Of a stretch of 64,000 nt of DNA, positions 1-12,186 are shown piece by piece. Where the stretch lies: NCBI GenBank assembly GCA_018398575.1, contig JAGTXZ010000020.1, positions 248,001-312,000 of the forward strand, written 5' to 3'. Under the pieces are notes generated by a model. The model worked only from the letters and a program-made list of their open reading frames with translations. It searched no databases and was not told where the DNA came from. Source of the stretch: Ampelomyces quisqualis. Taxonomy: Eukaryota; Ascomycota; Dothideomycetes; Pleosporales; Phaeosphaeriaceae. The translations under genes and the position numbers were made by a program. Position 1 is the stretch's first letter, and each line of letters begins with the position of its first letter.

Positions 1-1370
1 AGTATAACGTAGGTAAACTAGCTTAGCTAGCTTAATATTAGAGACGCTACTGCAGTAGGTAACAGGCGTAGCCTAAGCGCTAGGTTAGTAATATTGCAAC
101 ACTAGAGTTACACTACTTATAGAGATAGTAGAAGTAGTAGGTAGTATAGGCGTAGTACTTATAATAATTAATATAGAGGTAATAGAGTTGCAACAGCGTA
201 GAGCTAGGTAATAATATAAGAATATAATAATAGGTATTATAGAAAAGAAATCTTAAGTTAAGTTGCTATATTATTACTATTACTATAGCTACTAGCTACC
301 TCTTAGATTTACCTAGAGTTTTAGTCTTAGCATAATAACAGCCTTATAGCAAACAGCTTTTATAACAATAATATTAGGTATACACTAACAAACCTAATAT
401 TATTAAATTACTAAAATAGTAATTCTAGAGAAAAGAAAATAATTATAAGAATATTATAGTGTAGAGCTATTAGTTATATAGCTATACGCCTGCGCTTTTG
501 CAACACTATCCTAGCTTCTATACGCGTAAAACGCGCATAGCTGCCCTAGCGTCTTAATAGCGCTACGCTAGCGTAGACTTAGTGCATTTTAGTTAAAAGA
601 ACACACATCTAGTTATATCTACAAAAGAGTAGTTCTGCACTAAAGCTATAGAATAGAAATTAACTTACTTCTACCTATACTACTATTGTTACCTTATAAC
701 TTTGCTGCTATATAAACCTTTTACAAAAGGCCTTTATAAGTATAAAACAGAGCGCTACTAGTATTACTATATAATCTAAAGGCTATAGTTATTAGCTTAT
801 AAAACATAAGACTTAAGCCTTTGCAATAGTATACTATATGTAAAAAAAGATAGGTAGAAAGGTAACGTTAATAAGTTCTAATAGGTGTATAAGAGACAGA
901 GTAAGTAGCTATTATATACTTCTCTTCTTAAGATCTAAAGCTAGGCACGCTAGTAAGAAACGTAACTTTCTGTTAATAAATAGTAAGACGTAAAGCGTAA
1001 GGATAATATTAATATGCCTCTAAGGTACTTTTAGCTAATAGAAAGCTTTTATTTGCGTTAAAGCTTACCTAGTAATCTACTAATAGTATAAGAGTAAGTA
1101 TAAACGCTTGTAGTAGTAGAGTAGATAGTATAGTGTAGTATTCTATTCCTATATCTTATAATATATAACATTAGGTATTAAGTAGGTATATACTTAAATA
1201 GTTTTCTTTATTCTAAAGAGAGACTTTCTAGAACTTCTCTAGCGCCTACAGCTAGTCTTTTTTGCTTATAGTAAAATAGGAACTGTCTACCTCTATCTAT
1301 ATATTAAATTACCCTAATAGTAATTGCAATCTGTTACTGTTTATAATATAATAATACTTGTAGTTAGCAA
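1..1370. repeat. A+T-rich, TpA-rich block, RIP-like decayed repeat
   Basis: The block is visibly A+T-rich and crowded with TA dinucleotides (tag/cta/ata runs), while TG and CA are scarce. No open frame of useful length survives on either strand. In ascomycetes this is the usual appearance of transposon sequence hit by repeat-induced point mutation, in which CpA becomes TpA. The composition is seen directly. The transposon origin is inferred, and no transposase motif can be read. The change to normal composition is sharp, near 1.4 kb. Confidence 0.7.
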
Positions 1371-1426
1371 AAATATTAGTGTTCCTTTGATATTTTTTGG
1401 TAGTTAGCGAAAGTTTTGATGTTCCC
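1361..1426. repeat. imperfect 40-bp-period direct repeat
   Basis: Two copies of a 26-bp motif lie 40 bp apart (1361-1386 and 1401-1426). Both start TAGTTAGC and end TGTTCC, separated by a T-rich spacer. They sit at the boundary of the A+T-rich block, immediately left of the 22-bp palindrome. They could be the subterminal repeats of a DNA transposon end, but this is inference. Confidence 0.55.
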
Positions 1427-1433
1427 CTAATAA

Positions 1434-1455
1434 GCGGACATTACGTAATGTCCGC
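1434..1455. repeat. perfect 22-bp palindrome, possible joined terminal inverted repeats
   Basis: The sequence reads GCGGACATTAC then GTAATGTCCGC, so each half is the exact reverse complement of the other. On the left lies a motif resembling a transposon end (GCGGAC followed, on the other strand, by TTATTAGGGGAACA); on the right, further normal-composition sequence with CCAAT-like motifs. Two Tc1/mariner-like elements abutting head to head, or an empty footprint of one, would produce this arrangement. Only the palindrome is observed. Confidence 0.6.
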
Positions 1456-1610
1456 GATTTCTGCAGCCAATTAGCGTGCGTTTTCGTAGCCAATCAGCGT
1501 TAGTACTTCTTTACACTAAACACGATTATAGAATGCTGCTACGCAGCAATAATCGAAGTATGCGCAGCTTTTGGCGTAGTTAGGCCTACGGCCTGTTGTC
1601 AGCTGCTGCT

Positions 1611-1994
1611 GGCTCGACTCTCTACAAAAACAACTTAGGCAGCTATCGCAAACAGCAGCCTGAGTTGCATAAAATGCTGTGACTTGCGGGAAGCTACAAA
1701 GGTATGTTAAGAGCATGCAGCTCTAATTGAACGGCGCGGCTTACACACGAAGGCCGCAGAGAGTCTCTGCGGGCTCGAGCCTGTACAATAACAACCTAGG
1801 CTGCTGCTCGAAGTCGGAATTGTAAACAGCAGCCTGAGTTATGCGATCATTATCTTTAACAATCACAATTTAGGGAAATCCTCTGTGCTTGGACGTACAT
1901 CACTCGTGTCTGGCCACTAGCTAGAGCTAGATAGTGCTACTGTCATCTTTAACAAGCACTATTTGTGCAGGATCTATTGTGCTTGGACGTACAT
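1611..1994. repeat. two pairs of diverged direct duplications and a 19-bp hairpin
   Basis: Pair one (1611-1667 and 1770-1841) shares GGCTCGA, ACAAC-TAGGC and AAACAGCAGCCTGAGTT. Pair two (1853-1900 and 1946-1994) starts TCTTTAACAA and ends GTGCTTGGACGTACAT in both copies. Between them, 1754-1772 is a perfect inverted repeat (CCGCAGAGA, one base, TCTCTGCGG). The stretch has no coding potential and looks like the remnant of a non-autonomous element or decayed satellite. Confidence 0.6.
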
Positions 1995-2457
1995 TATTAG
2001 CAGTGCTGCCTGGTTAACACTCTGAGTAGAGGCCCATGAGCTTTACCTTGTATTGCGATGTCAATAGCCTTATGATTATGGACCTAGGGGGCCGCTTTAT
2101 TTTCCCATGTTCCTATGCTATACAATAGTATTCATTTACCCTCAGCCTTCTCGCCTACTCGTAGTCTTCTAGCACCACTGTCCAGTCTCCCTCCCAATCG
2201 GTCCCCAAAATCCTCTCCGCCCACTCTCGTACCGGTGCTGGTCCTAAAACTGCTGGTGCTGATGATGGTCGTAGTATGGCTTTGGCTGCCACGCCTGCTT
2301 CTGCTGCTGGTGATGGTGAGTGTGGTGGTGATACTGTCACTCTTGTCTCTTCGTTTTCTCTCCCATCGTCTCTGCCTAATGCAATTTGCAAGGCTGTTAG
2401 CGCTATGGTTGGGCTTGAGCAGCGGTCGTTCTCTTGGCTTTGGCCGAAGCGGCGCAT

Positions 2458-2833
2458 CTACCGGGTGGCTCGTTGCTTGATGCTTTCGCGACCCTCGATT
2501 CGGGCAAGTTTTGCTTCCTGAGAGCAATAAGTGTCTGTGTTGGAGCGAGGTAGACGGAAGAGGCTCTTATACGTGCTCCTCGGCCGCCTTCTCCGTCACT
2601 TTCTCGGTCGCCTTCTTCCTTACTTCTTCCTCGTCTAGCATGGTCTCAAAAAACCCCTTGGTGCGAGTCTTGAATGGTCTGTGGATCTTGTACCGCCGGA
2701 AGTAGAGGGCCATAGTGTAAGTTTGGTCCTCGATGCGCAACAAGTTTGAAGGTGTAGGCCACTTGACAGGAACTCTGCTTTGCAAGTTTGCTAAAGAGCA
2801 AAAGTGAGCAGGCCCTAGAATTCTCATCGTCAT
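2458..2833 (-). CDS. small basic/charged protein, two exons, uncertain
   Basis: Exon 1 (2833-2573) ends at a GTATAAG donor. A 55-bp intron (2572-2518) ends CTCTCAG, and exon 2 (2517-2458) ends in TAG. The join keeps phase. The product is rich in Arg, Lys and Glu, with a likely coiled or helical stretch around 'ETMLDEEEVRKKATEKV'. The start is unsure: the first ATG is at 2833, but an acceptor-like CTTTAG lies inside this exon, and the ATG at 2713 (MALYFRRYK) is a good alternative, giving about 66 residues. After the TAG the same frame stays open for another 100 codons (2457-2155), so the stop could be a CAG-to-TAG mutation that shortened a longer gene. The family is not recognised. Overlapping ORFs on the other strand weaken the call. 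Confidence 0.4.
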
Positions 2834-3090
2834 CTTGTCGCTAGATTCGAAGCGTCATAGTCCTGTGGGGCTTACCTGTTATGAAGTGACAGTGAATGAC
2901 TATCTAGCAGATCAGCAGGTGAAATTTGTGCTTGCTCTCGTTTCACATGCTTCTTTATGGCTTTTCTGGTCGCTTTCATTCATTGCGAATTTTCTATCAC
3001 GTTATCTCGTCAAATTTCCCGTGGAATATTTGTTTCCCTGCCGACGTCATTGAGACCAAGCTTTTCAATCGTGGAGCTGTTCCTACACAG

Positions 3091-3099
3091 TATATAAAC
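3091..3099 (+). promoter_or_regulatory. TATA-like element upstream of the gene at 3211
   Basis: TATATAAAC lies about 112 bp before the ATG at 3211. It is followed by a pyrimidine-rich leader with CACC and CTCAACC motifs, typical of fungal 5' untranslated regions. The rest of 2834-3210 shows no gene. Motif only; no transcription data. Confidence 0.4.
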
Positions 3100-3210
3100 T
3101 ACATTCCCGCCACCCACAGTACCAATCTCAGCTGTTCCACTCTCACACCTTCTCAACATCTGAACTCAACCATTTGTCACTTTTTCAAGACATAACTTCT
3201 CCATTTCAAA

Positions 3211-4363
3211 ATGGCCTCATCTTCCAACTGCTTCGGGGACCTTTATGGCCAAGATCCTTCCCCTGCCCTTTCCCCTTCGTCCGAGACCACGCCGCGCCAG
3301 GAGCCGGGAACATTCACGCGTGGGCCTTCCACCGAGTTTGGCTTACGCCTCGCAAACGCGCGAAACTTGCGCCCTGATAAGGCTCCTCCTGCTCCCCTTC
3401 CACGTCATACAGCACCCATCACCGAAGACAGCATGGCCGCTCCATCTGCTTCCGCAGCCGTAAGCCAATCTCTGCTCTCCAGCGAGATGAAATTCAAGCT
3501 CAAGTACGGTCACGTGAAGGGCTCTTACACCAGCCCTTTCGACAGTGGCGGCAAGACTCCAGGCGATCCCCACCTTCCTTCAAGCTCTACCACAGTTGAA
3601 GAGTTCGAAGCCAAGTACGGCTCTGGAGCTGGTCTCTCTCGCGCTGTCTCTGGAGGAATCAGTCTTGACCGTACTGTCAGCTCAGCACACCCTGGTCGAG
3701 CGATCTCGTTTGGCCAGCTGCCGCCGGTTACCTTGGAGGGCAGAGGAAAGGGCCCCGCCGTATCCGAGCTAAAAGCTCCTCCATCAGTTCCCAAAAACGT
3801 AAGTAATCTATTTCCCATGTGAGCTTCCTTTTCGGGCATCTACTGACATCCTCCAGTCTCGCGACCGCCTTCTCTTCCTCGGACCTTTCGCCATGGTCCG
3901 CAAGGAGTGTAACGACAAGCGGGACCAGCAGCCCGGCATGAAAGAGTTCGGCGACTGGCTCGAGGCCCACATGCACGAGTCCCTCCACAAGGTCCACGAC
4001 CGCGACGACATGCTCCCAGAAGTCGTCTACACCATCAAGGTCCCGATGACCGACACCGATTGGGCCAACTACAACCAGGCCCTTGCCTACTTCCCCAAGG
4101 CACGCGATCTCCACAACCTGCTCACTCGCGGCAAAGATGAATTGGACCAGGTCACCAAGGTGCACGAAGACACGGCCGGCCAGCTGACCTGGCCTTGCCT
4201 GACTGTCCCCGGGTGCTCGTTGGAAAAGATGTTAGCCGCCATGGTCAAACAGCACTCACTCGGTTTACCCTGGGACTGGGGCATGCCATTGGGTCACCAC
4301 CCAGAGCTTCGAGCCGAGGAGTACGGTGGTACTCTGAAGGACTACAAGCTGCTTCCTCAATAG
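3211..4363 (+). CDS. conserved-looking hypothetical protein, 364 aa, two exons
   Basis: Exons are 3211-3798 and 3857-4363. The 58-bp intron begins GTAAGT and ends CTGACATCCTCCAG, so donor, branch site and acceptor are all textbook, and the phase is preserved. Residues 1-190 are Ser/Pro/Ala-rich and probably disordered. From about residue 197 the sequence is folded-looking ('LLFLGPFAMVRKECNDKRD', then many charged and aromatic residues). It has no signal peptide or membrane segment. It resembles no family that can be named with confidence. The start was chosen because the frame opens there with a clean leader and an upstream TATA-like box. This is the first clearly intact gene in the window and borders the long gene-poor tract to its right. 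Confidence 0.85.
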
Positions 4364-5049
4364 GGCTGGCGAGTAGAAAGGATTGGTGAGGTCGTTCGGG
4401 AAGTTTTGAGGTACTCTGAGGCATTGTTAGAGATACCTCTTTCTCCTCTCTTCTTTATGTAGCTTTCCGATTACTAGTCATACTTATCATAGACTACTCT
4501 CTCAAAATGTGTAACATCGCGACCCTCGCAATAACTATTCCGTGCAGCAATGCACCTAAATCCACTAACTAGTCTTGCAACATGACAAAATCTGTATGTA
4601 CCACTAAGTCCCCTTCTTCATGGCCCTCACTGACACTGACCCGTCGACAGCTAGTGGCTACCTCCTCGTGAAGCCTGGAACGATCCATGTGGTCTTCTTG
4701 TGATATATACAGTACATGAGTGAGCCAGAGTCGCGTAGAATAATATCTGGGATCTACCCCACGCGCTCTCCTAACATCATGTTAGCTTCGACCATATCAC
4801 TAGCTTTCGACAACAGTCTTCAAAGCTCGACTCAACAAGCTTATTCGCGATTGAAATGCAGCAATAAAGCTCTTTCTTCTTTACTAGGAATGCTCTACTC
4901 ATGCCTTTGCAGACTCAACATGGGTTTTTAGTAGCGGGCGAGCATAGCTGCGCCTCATGATAGACAACGGCCTTAGAAATAGATGACTTCGGGATTCCCC
5001 CTCTGCCATCCCTCTGTTCCTTTCACGTCAATTCAAACTGGATTTCCAA
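4364..5049. other. intergenic, no gene seen
   Basis: 3' flank of the preceding gene plus non-coding sequence. Only short ORFs with unnatural composition are present, and no repeats of note. Confidence 0.6.
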
Positions 5050-5700
5050 TCACAAAGTATATATTCTCGCAGTTCCATCTGACTTGCTGTGCCTGCTTTT
5101 ACGTGATCCAAGGTAAAGGTTACTCCCTTGTTGTTGTTGAAATCCCGCCGTTCTTGACATTGCTTCTTGTGTCTGTAGCACTACAACACACGATAGCGTA
5201 CTAGCAGAAGCGCCTTGAACAGCATCGCTACAATATTCAGTACCGAGCTCAGCATCGCATCTGTCTACAAAATGCTTGCCTTCCTCGAACTTCTTACTGT
5301 CGTCTGCCGGCGGCATCCACAAGGTGCCATGAATGTCTTCTCGATCTGCCTGCAACAAATCATACTCTGCACAGGTCTCACCACCGGCAATCTAGGGGAG
5401 CGTATTTGGTGGGTAGAAACCACTATCTTCGTCTTGGCTGACCCTCGGGTCTTGCACCAACCTACAGTGTCGGCCATAAGGATCATGTCTGTTTTGGCAG
5501 GATTGCTTCCTTTGGACTTCTTTGGCGGTAAAGTGTGGGTTTTTAGTCAAAATACGGGGTTCTGGGCACCGCCATGAGACCTCGAGTGGATAGGATAGGG
5601 AGCCCGGAGGATTGAGTGAGGCAAAAGGACTAAGAGCCTTTTGCGTACTGATCTGGTAGAGGGTTGTTCGATGGAATGCTTTTGAGGCCATACACGGCAC
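5050..5700 (-). pseudogene. stop-interrupted reading frame, unknown Cys-containing protein
   Basis: One minus-strand frame is open across about 217 codons apart from a single TAG at 5392-5394. The flanking text reads as ordinary protein on both sides: upstream 'PRVSQDEDSGFYPPNTLP', downstream 'GGETCAEYDLLQADREDIHG' and 'GKHFVDRCDAELGTEYCSD'. The spacing of Cys (GETC, DRC, EYC) suggests an extracellular or disulphide-stabilised domain, but no signal peptide was found and the family is unknown. A CAG-to-TAG change would explain the stop and fits a RIP-type C-to-T mutation. The alternative is that the frame is chance; a rival plus-strand ORF (5215-5577) overlaps it. Confidence 0.35.
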
Positions 5701-8700
5701 ATCATAGAGCAGCCCCGAGAATTGGAAGGATGTTCCACACTCATGGTCTTAGACAAGCGCGCACGATGTGCAGTGGCACAGTGTCCGCAGGATGGTAGCT
5801 GCAGCTGGGCCTGCCCCGGAGACGCGACACGGCGCATTGTGCATCGCGATAACAGTGCCTAACGTAACCTCGCAATGAAGCAAGTACAAAGTGCCAATAA
5901 TTTCCAGGGGGTGGCAGACATGATGTGCTCGATGGTAATCAGATGCTGATTATGTTGTTGTTCTCGGACTCATTTCGACCATCACCACAGCCCCACCAAC
6001 CCCAAACTTGGACTTGAACTTTCTCTCCTACACCACACCCATCTCACCCCCTCCGAGTCGCAAACGTACCTACATCCCGATATAGTGACCGAATAATGAT
6101 ACACAAGGTGGGAAGGAGGTCAGCGATTGGCTGGATCAGAATAACTTGAGCAAAGATTTTGGGGTAGCCAGTGGAGAGCTCGTCTGCGGACTCGAGTGGC
6201 TGATGAGCACACAATGCCGAAGAGCTTGTTGATAAAGCAAAGTGGGAGTGAGGTCAGCGTCTAAACATGTTGGATCAGAATACACATGGTGGAGGAGTTG
6301 GTTGTCGAATGCCTTGCCCTCACACGAACCCTCGAGCGTACCGCCGCGATTACTGCCACCGGGCTTTCCGCTCTACTGCCGCACAGACTGCGGGCTACCA
6401 GAAAGACTTATATGGCTATTCTGCGCGTCGGGCTACTATGAAGACGTGCTGAAGTAGCGGTGCCGGAGCGCGCGGGGGTTAACTTCAGGTAAGAATTCAG
6501 CCTATTCCCTTACTACTGACAAGCAGCGCCGCCACCGCAGCTACGACTACAGTCGGCCAACTCTGATGCGATTAGTGAGCCACATTGTCGTCCAGTGCAG
6601 GGCTGCCGCGCTTACAGTGCGTTCTTGTCGCCACCCCACTTCGCGACAAAGAGCAGCTCGACTCACTCAGAACCACTTCGTTGGGCGGACAACCGTGGAA
6701 GCTCACTCACTCAACAACCCGAAACAGGCATGTTCTCTTGTTTAGCCTTCTTCATTCAGCCTGCCACTCATTAGGATCACTTGTCGCGTTTCTCGAGCTG
6801 TCCGCGAGCTTGGACAAAACATGTGGTCTCGCCATCTCAGCATCCTCGTGTTGTGGCCTCACAAGAAAAGGTACCAGCAGTAACGGAAGGAATTACATCA
6901 CGCACAAAGGACGCACATACTGGCATGGTGGCAGTCTGAATAGACTTGTCCGCTCGAAGTCCGGTCGAAGAGCTCAAGCAACGACACCTGGAAGCGCGGC
7001 GACGCAATGCGAAGAAAGCAAAGAGACCTCGAGTACAAAGACTGGGAAAGCTTTATACAAGTCAGTCTGTACGTATTGGGCTATGGCCTTGCGACAATAG
7101 GCGACGCTGACTCTTCCGCAGGCTTCTCGGGAAATCTCGCAAGCATTTGAGCGAGCGCATCGTAGGAGTTGCACTGGCCATATTTTACCATAGCACCAAG
7201 CGAGCACTACCGTACCAGCAGCCGCCACAGCATCACCTGTGACAGCCCTGGACTCGCGAATTGAACGCCAAATACTAAGGGACCGTCGCTCAAGGGGCAA
7301 TAAACACGGATTCGGTGGTGCGAAGAACTCAGAATCTCGACAAGCCAGCAGTGTACGGTCGAGCTCGGGAATCACCAGAGAGATTGCAATCAATGTGCAA
7401 CCGTAATTGGCACAGCAAGACCAGCTCTGTGAGATCATTATTTCGCCCTCGATACAATGGATTTCCCGACGTTGAGGGATCCCCATTGACTCCAACCTCG
7501 ATCGATGGCGCAAACAATAACGACCCCAAGGTCCTACAGCACGCATCAAGGTGCAACAACTGCCTGTGACCCACCCTCAAGCAGCGACAGTAGTTCAGCT
7601 GCCAGCTACTTCGAGCTTGATGGACCAAGTCTGCTCTCGAAATCTCCTGCGCGACAAGCTCGAAGTTTGAAGTCGACAGGTGATGGGGTCCCGACTCCCG
7701 GTCATCGCGAATTGACTGTTTCAATAGTAGGCTCCACACTTCAAAGCACCAGTGAAATCGAAAACGACTAAAGGTGCCAAACCTGGAGTCGAGAGCTACC
7801 CATGGTCGTCATTCTAGAGTCCCTCCTCATGCCGTGTCGAAGCACAATTGCGAGCCTGGCAACTCCAGCAGCTCATCGCAGTCTTGAACATCAGTTCGAC
7901 TTCTTCGCGAAGAACGACCGCACATCTGTTACAATACAGCTCCCGTGCCTCTACGTCGCTCGAGCTCTGATCATGCCCATATTTTGTTGTTCAAGCTTTG
8001 CCTGATGAGCAATGGCGGCCGCAGGGGCAACAGCAGAGCTATGTGGTAAGCTCATCAACTCGCAACACGACTGTTTATCTACTAACAGGATGCTCAGAGG
8101 CAGCCGAACCACCGTGCTACGGTGTCATACTCAAGCCCTTCGGAAAGGCCAGAACGAGACAACACAAGGCCATCGAATAAGGTCGTCCAAGACAGCCAAA
8201 CCACCCCGCGGACACGCAGAGTGCCATGCTATATCACTGTGGGCGAACACCACAAAGGAAGAGACAAATCGAGATTAGACTTCCACGGACTCTCTCAGGC
8301 AAAAAAGATCGCTCGAGGCATCGAGGTCAAGACAATGGCAGGCGAAGGGCGGCGTCACAGGGCAGAACAAGAACGTCAGGGATGCCCTTGATCGGTCGCT
8401 CCTTACTTGTCTGATCAAGCAAGGGTTACAGCCTGCGCGCGCAGGGTCGCAATGCCTTACCTATGTGGGACGTACACAAACGTTCTGTTGCACATTGCCT
8501 CTTGAAAACACCCAAGGTCCCCGACGTTGCCCTAGGCCGAACAAGCAGGCCGTCGAACGCGAAGAAGCAAGATTGATACCATAACCCGATTAAGGCAGGA
8601 GAAACAGTCGCATGGAGCGAAAGTTCCGCTCTATTATGAGGGCTGGATCGGTATGCTGAGCTTGAACCTGGCGCTGGTGCGGCAGACCTGGAGCCACCGT

Positions 8701-11118
8701 CCGTCGTCCATGACACTGCGTTATTGTTGAAGACAGCACAATGCTCAGGGCCGCGAAACACTGAGCTCGCCTGAAGCAGTCATGATGGCAACATTTTTTC
8801 GACAACATCGCAAATTTCTCGTTCGTGATTGGAAGTCCGACAGCTTTCCTCAGGAACACCTCGACTCTCGAGTTCGAAGCCTGGGTCTGGCATCTCTATT
8901 GAGCAACCATTGAGAGGTTCCATAACAGACCTGGCATCGGATAGCAGCTGGAAAACTCATCCGACAAACACTGTTACGAGGAAGCAGCGACCTGCTCCAT
9001 GGAGTACTGGCATTACCATCACCGCCTTTCACAGCCCAGGATAGTTTTTAATCCTTTGGTCAAGCAATAGAAGAGTGCTTAGTCAGTGTACGGAACTGCT
9101 AGCAATTCTATAACGACGCCAAAACTTTTTGAGAGCACCGCTGGCAAATTCTGCTCGAGAAGCCGGGCTGGCCATTGTCATACGATTGTGTCAAGAAGAC
9201 ATCGATATACAATACCCCAGACCCGAGCCGAACATCTCCCAGGAACTCAAAGACCGTTTCTTCGGCTCCTGAATTGATGTATCTCCAAGGAGCATTCAAG
9301 CTAGCTTTGATACCGACATCGAATTCTCCACTTTCGCGGCGGAATCGGCAGACAAGGCGAGTTCAATCAGCTGTCCCTACACAGTGAAAGAGCGAGATAC
9401 ACCTCCTCTTCTCTTATATACACAACAAGAGTCGAGGATCGCTTCTCAGTTTCAGGCTCTGTCGTCGACTTGTTTCTTTATCAAGCTGAAAGCATATCAA
9501 AGCGCACAAGCGCTTTTCATGCAAGGCCGACAACGACGACCTGATACTAACGCTGTTGGTGGCTCGATCGTCGCCTCACTTCAAACTACTGCAACAAACT
9601 ATTATAGGAAATCCGCACTGCGAAGCCCGAGAATACCAGGTCGCAAACGCGTGACAGACCACAGCGAATGAGCCTTACTGCAAGGTCAATAAGCCTTGTT
9701 AACACCTCAAGCCGATCCCCGATAAAAGAGACTTGCTTGTTTCGCACCGAGTTCAAGCAAAGCCTTCGTCAACCTTGAGATCGTAGGGCAAATTACTGTA
9801 ATCGTCTTCTCGCAAAACCAAGGCACCTCCTGATCAAGTCCACGACGCACGGACAAATCCTGAGCATAATACAGTCGTACCATCATGGCATTCGGCTATC
9901 CAAAAAGCCTGAAGCACAGCAGCAAAACAGCTAGTGCCCTAGCCTATCGCAGGGCAGCTCGAGCATGTAGAGTGAATGCCTACGACGACTTCTGCCCTCG
10001 TACGCGCACGAGCGCCAAGAATCTCAAACCAGACACATTAAGCTTGAATCGATGAAGGGTTGCCATAGCAATAGACGATACCCAACCGCCCGAACGAAGC
10101 ACGGAGAACGGCGTCCAAAGCGAGCCTATCTTTGCGCTCCCTGGTCGCTGCCTGCACAGAGTACAGCGATCAAAGAAGCTGCAAGATTACCGTGAAGGAA
10201 TTCAAATAACCTCGTCATACCGAAGGTGACTCTTCTGATGCCCAAAGACACCCTTTTGGAGACGGCATCAATGACTGCGGCATTGGTGCACAAAAGACGA
10301 CATGGAACAAGAGTCAAAGTCCGCTCCAATAAAGATGCTGTCACCCCAGCATCATTGAATTACATGCACCATCAACCCTGATTCTGATCATACTATTGCG
10401 GTGTTGAACATACGATGGAGTCCTCCACGTCCAGGCTGACTAGTCCGTGACACCACCGAGTCTTGAATGCGGGGCGAGTGCCGCAACCTACTTGAGAGCA
10501 TGGGAAAATCGAGGACTTCACATCACTCTCGCTCTCATGACGGTCGTGACTCGCATCAACCACGTATCGGCAGTATCCGATTATGCTAGCAGCGACCGAT
10601 CAAGCGTAAGAACGCGATCTACCACAACCACAACAGCATCTCTTCCGACACTAGAGAAGCCATTGTATCATTCGTGAAATCGTACGGCTTGCCAGTCGCT
10701 GATAAATTTCGACCAAGATTCTCGGCCATTACAACTCATATTCTTCCTGACTGCGAATATGTTCAAGATGTCACCCCATCTTGCGCATAGTCACGGAAGC
10801 CTGCCTCCACTAAACGCTTTGACATGCTGGACAAACCAATGGGCATGTCGACGCTTGTCCTCTCGGTTCCATTGGCCATATCGTAATCCCGTGGCGTTTC
10901 GTCTCGTCGAAGCGATAGTTTCGGCGTCCGACGTTTGCATCCCACGGGGTCTGTACCACTAATGTCCAGTGCCTGGCACCAAGGCGAGGACTTTCCACCA
11001 ACAACAGTGCAACGTGCTCAAGGCCGCTCGCGCCACATGCGAGGTCCAAGTACAACTGAACTCGCTGCCGCGACAACGATTGCGATTTACTTCTCCTCCA
11101 TCTCTTCAACAACGGTCT

Positions 11119-11549
11119 CAGCCATGCGAGGGCAAGCTTCCCCGAGGCTGTACAATAGCTTGGGTACTCGGCTTGCTACACAGTCGCTAGAAGTGACGTC
11201 TCGGCTTGATGCTACAATAAAGTTGGAAAGCCAATCTATCCTCTCTCTTGTCGAGTTTCACATCAGGGATAGGGCCAGATTCCCCGAAGCTATCCGAATA
11301 GCTTGAGTGCTTGGCTCACTACGCTCAACCGCCTGATGCTTCCTCAAGAGCAAGGGTTGGCCACAAATGACGAGTTTTTTTGCTTGTACTGGAACAACTG
11401 TCCATACCCTTCAGAGCGCCACTTGAAGATGAAGAACTGAATCGCTCCTTCTCAATCTTCGTCGCGCATCGTCACAGCGATACGAGGGCCTGCTTCCCCG
11501 AAACTCCCTGGACAGCTTGGGTACTTGGCTCCCTACGCAACCGCTGAAA
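11119..11549. repeat. three diverged copies of a ~75-bp unit
   Basis: Copies lie at about 11119-11190, 11263-11338 and 11473-11549. All contain CAG, a short variable stretch, GGGC(A/C), TTCCCCGA(A/G), then AGCTTG(G/A)GT(A/G)CT(T/C)GGCT, then CTAC and a run ending CCGCTGA or similar. Start-to-start spacing is 144 and 210 bp. They are direct repeats and clearly homologous by eye, but the frames are no longer open in all three. Confidence 0.6.
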
Positions 11550-12186
11550 GTATGCCGCAAGTTGGTAACGAGCTCGAAACGCCTACTCATCTTCGTGCAG
11601 ATCTGCAGAGACGACGGCAAATATTCCAAGGAGTTCTCGATACAAGGCTTTCACAAGACACGTCCGAACGACTTGTTCGGCAAGTTCGTTCTGTTCGTCG
11701 AGGACAACATCCGGCATCCGACGAACGACGACGTACTCTTCCAGCGACAATACGCACAAGACAAACATCTGATTCTGGAGTGCAAAACATTCCCAGGTCG
11801 TACAACCTCGAGACACCTTCGACCTGGTACCACATAAGATAGAGTGTGTCCGCCATCGTCCTACCGGCAACACAATGCCGACTTGTCAATCCAGGCGACC
11901 GATGCGTCTTACAACGACTTGACAGGACTTGCTTTCACATTCCAGTCTATCATATTCGCGCAACCATATTCCTCGACTCGCAGGCCAGTGCTTAATACAA
12001 CACAGTATACCGCGTCCTTTCAGATCGCCGCTTCACCGCTTAACGTAGCCATTTACACTCGTACCACTTGCCACAGGACACGTATATGCGACCTGGAAAT
12101 GTCCGCACCCGGAAGTTTCAATGGTTTGGGAAGGCCTTCCATTCGCAGGAGCCGCGACAACTCGGCACAACGAGCGTCGAACCATG

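Noticed and set aside
2115..2521. Three overlapping ORFs on both strands (plus 121 and 81 codons, minus 131 codons)
   Set aside because: Leu/Val- or Ser/Arg-only text and mutual overlap; shadows of the minus-strand frame at 2155-2517.
6974..7549. 191-codon minus-strand ORF
   Set aside because: Overlaps equally long plus-strand ORFs; no motif, no start context, composition explained by low stop density.
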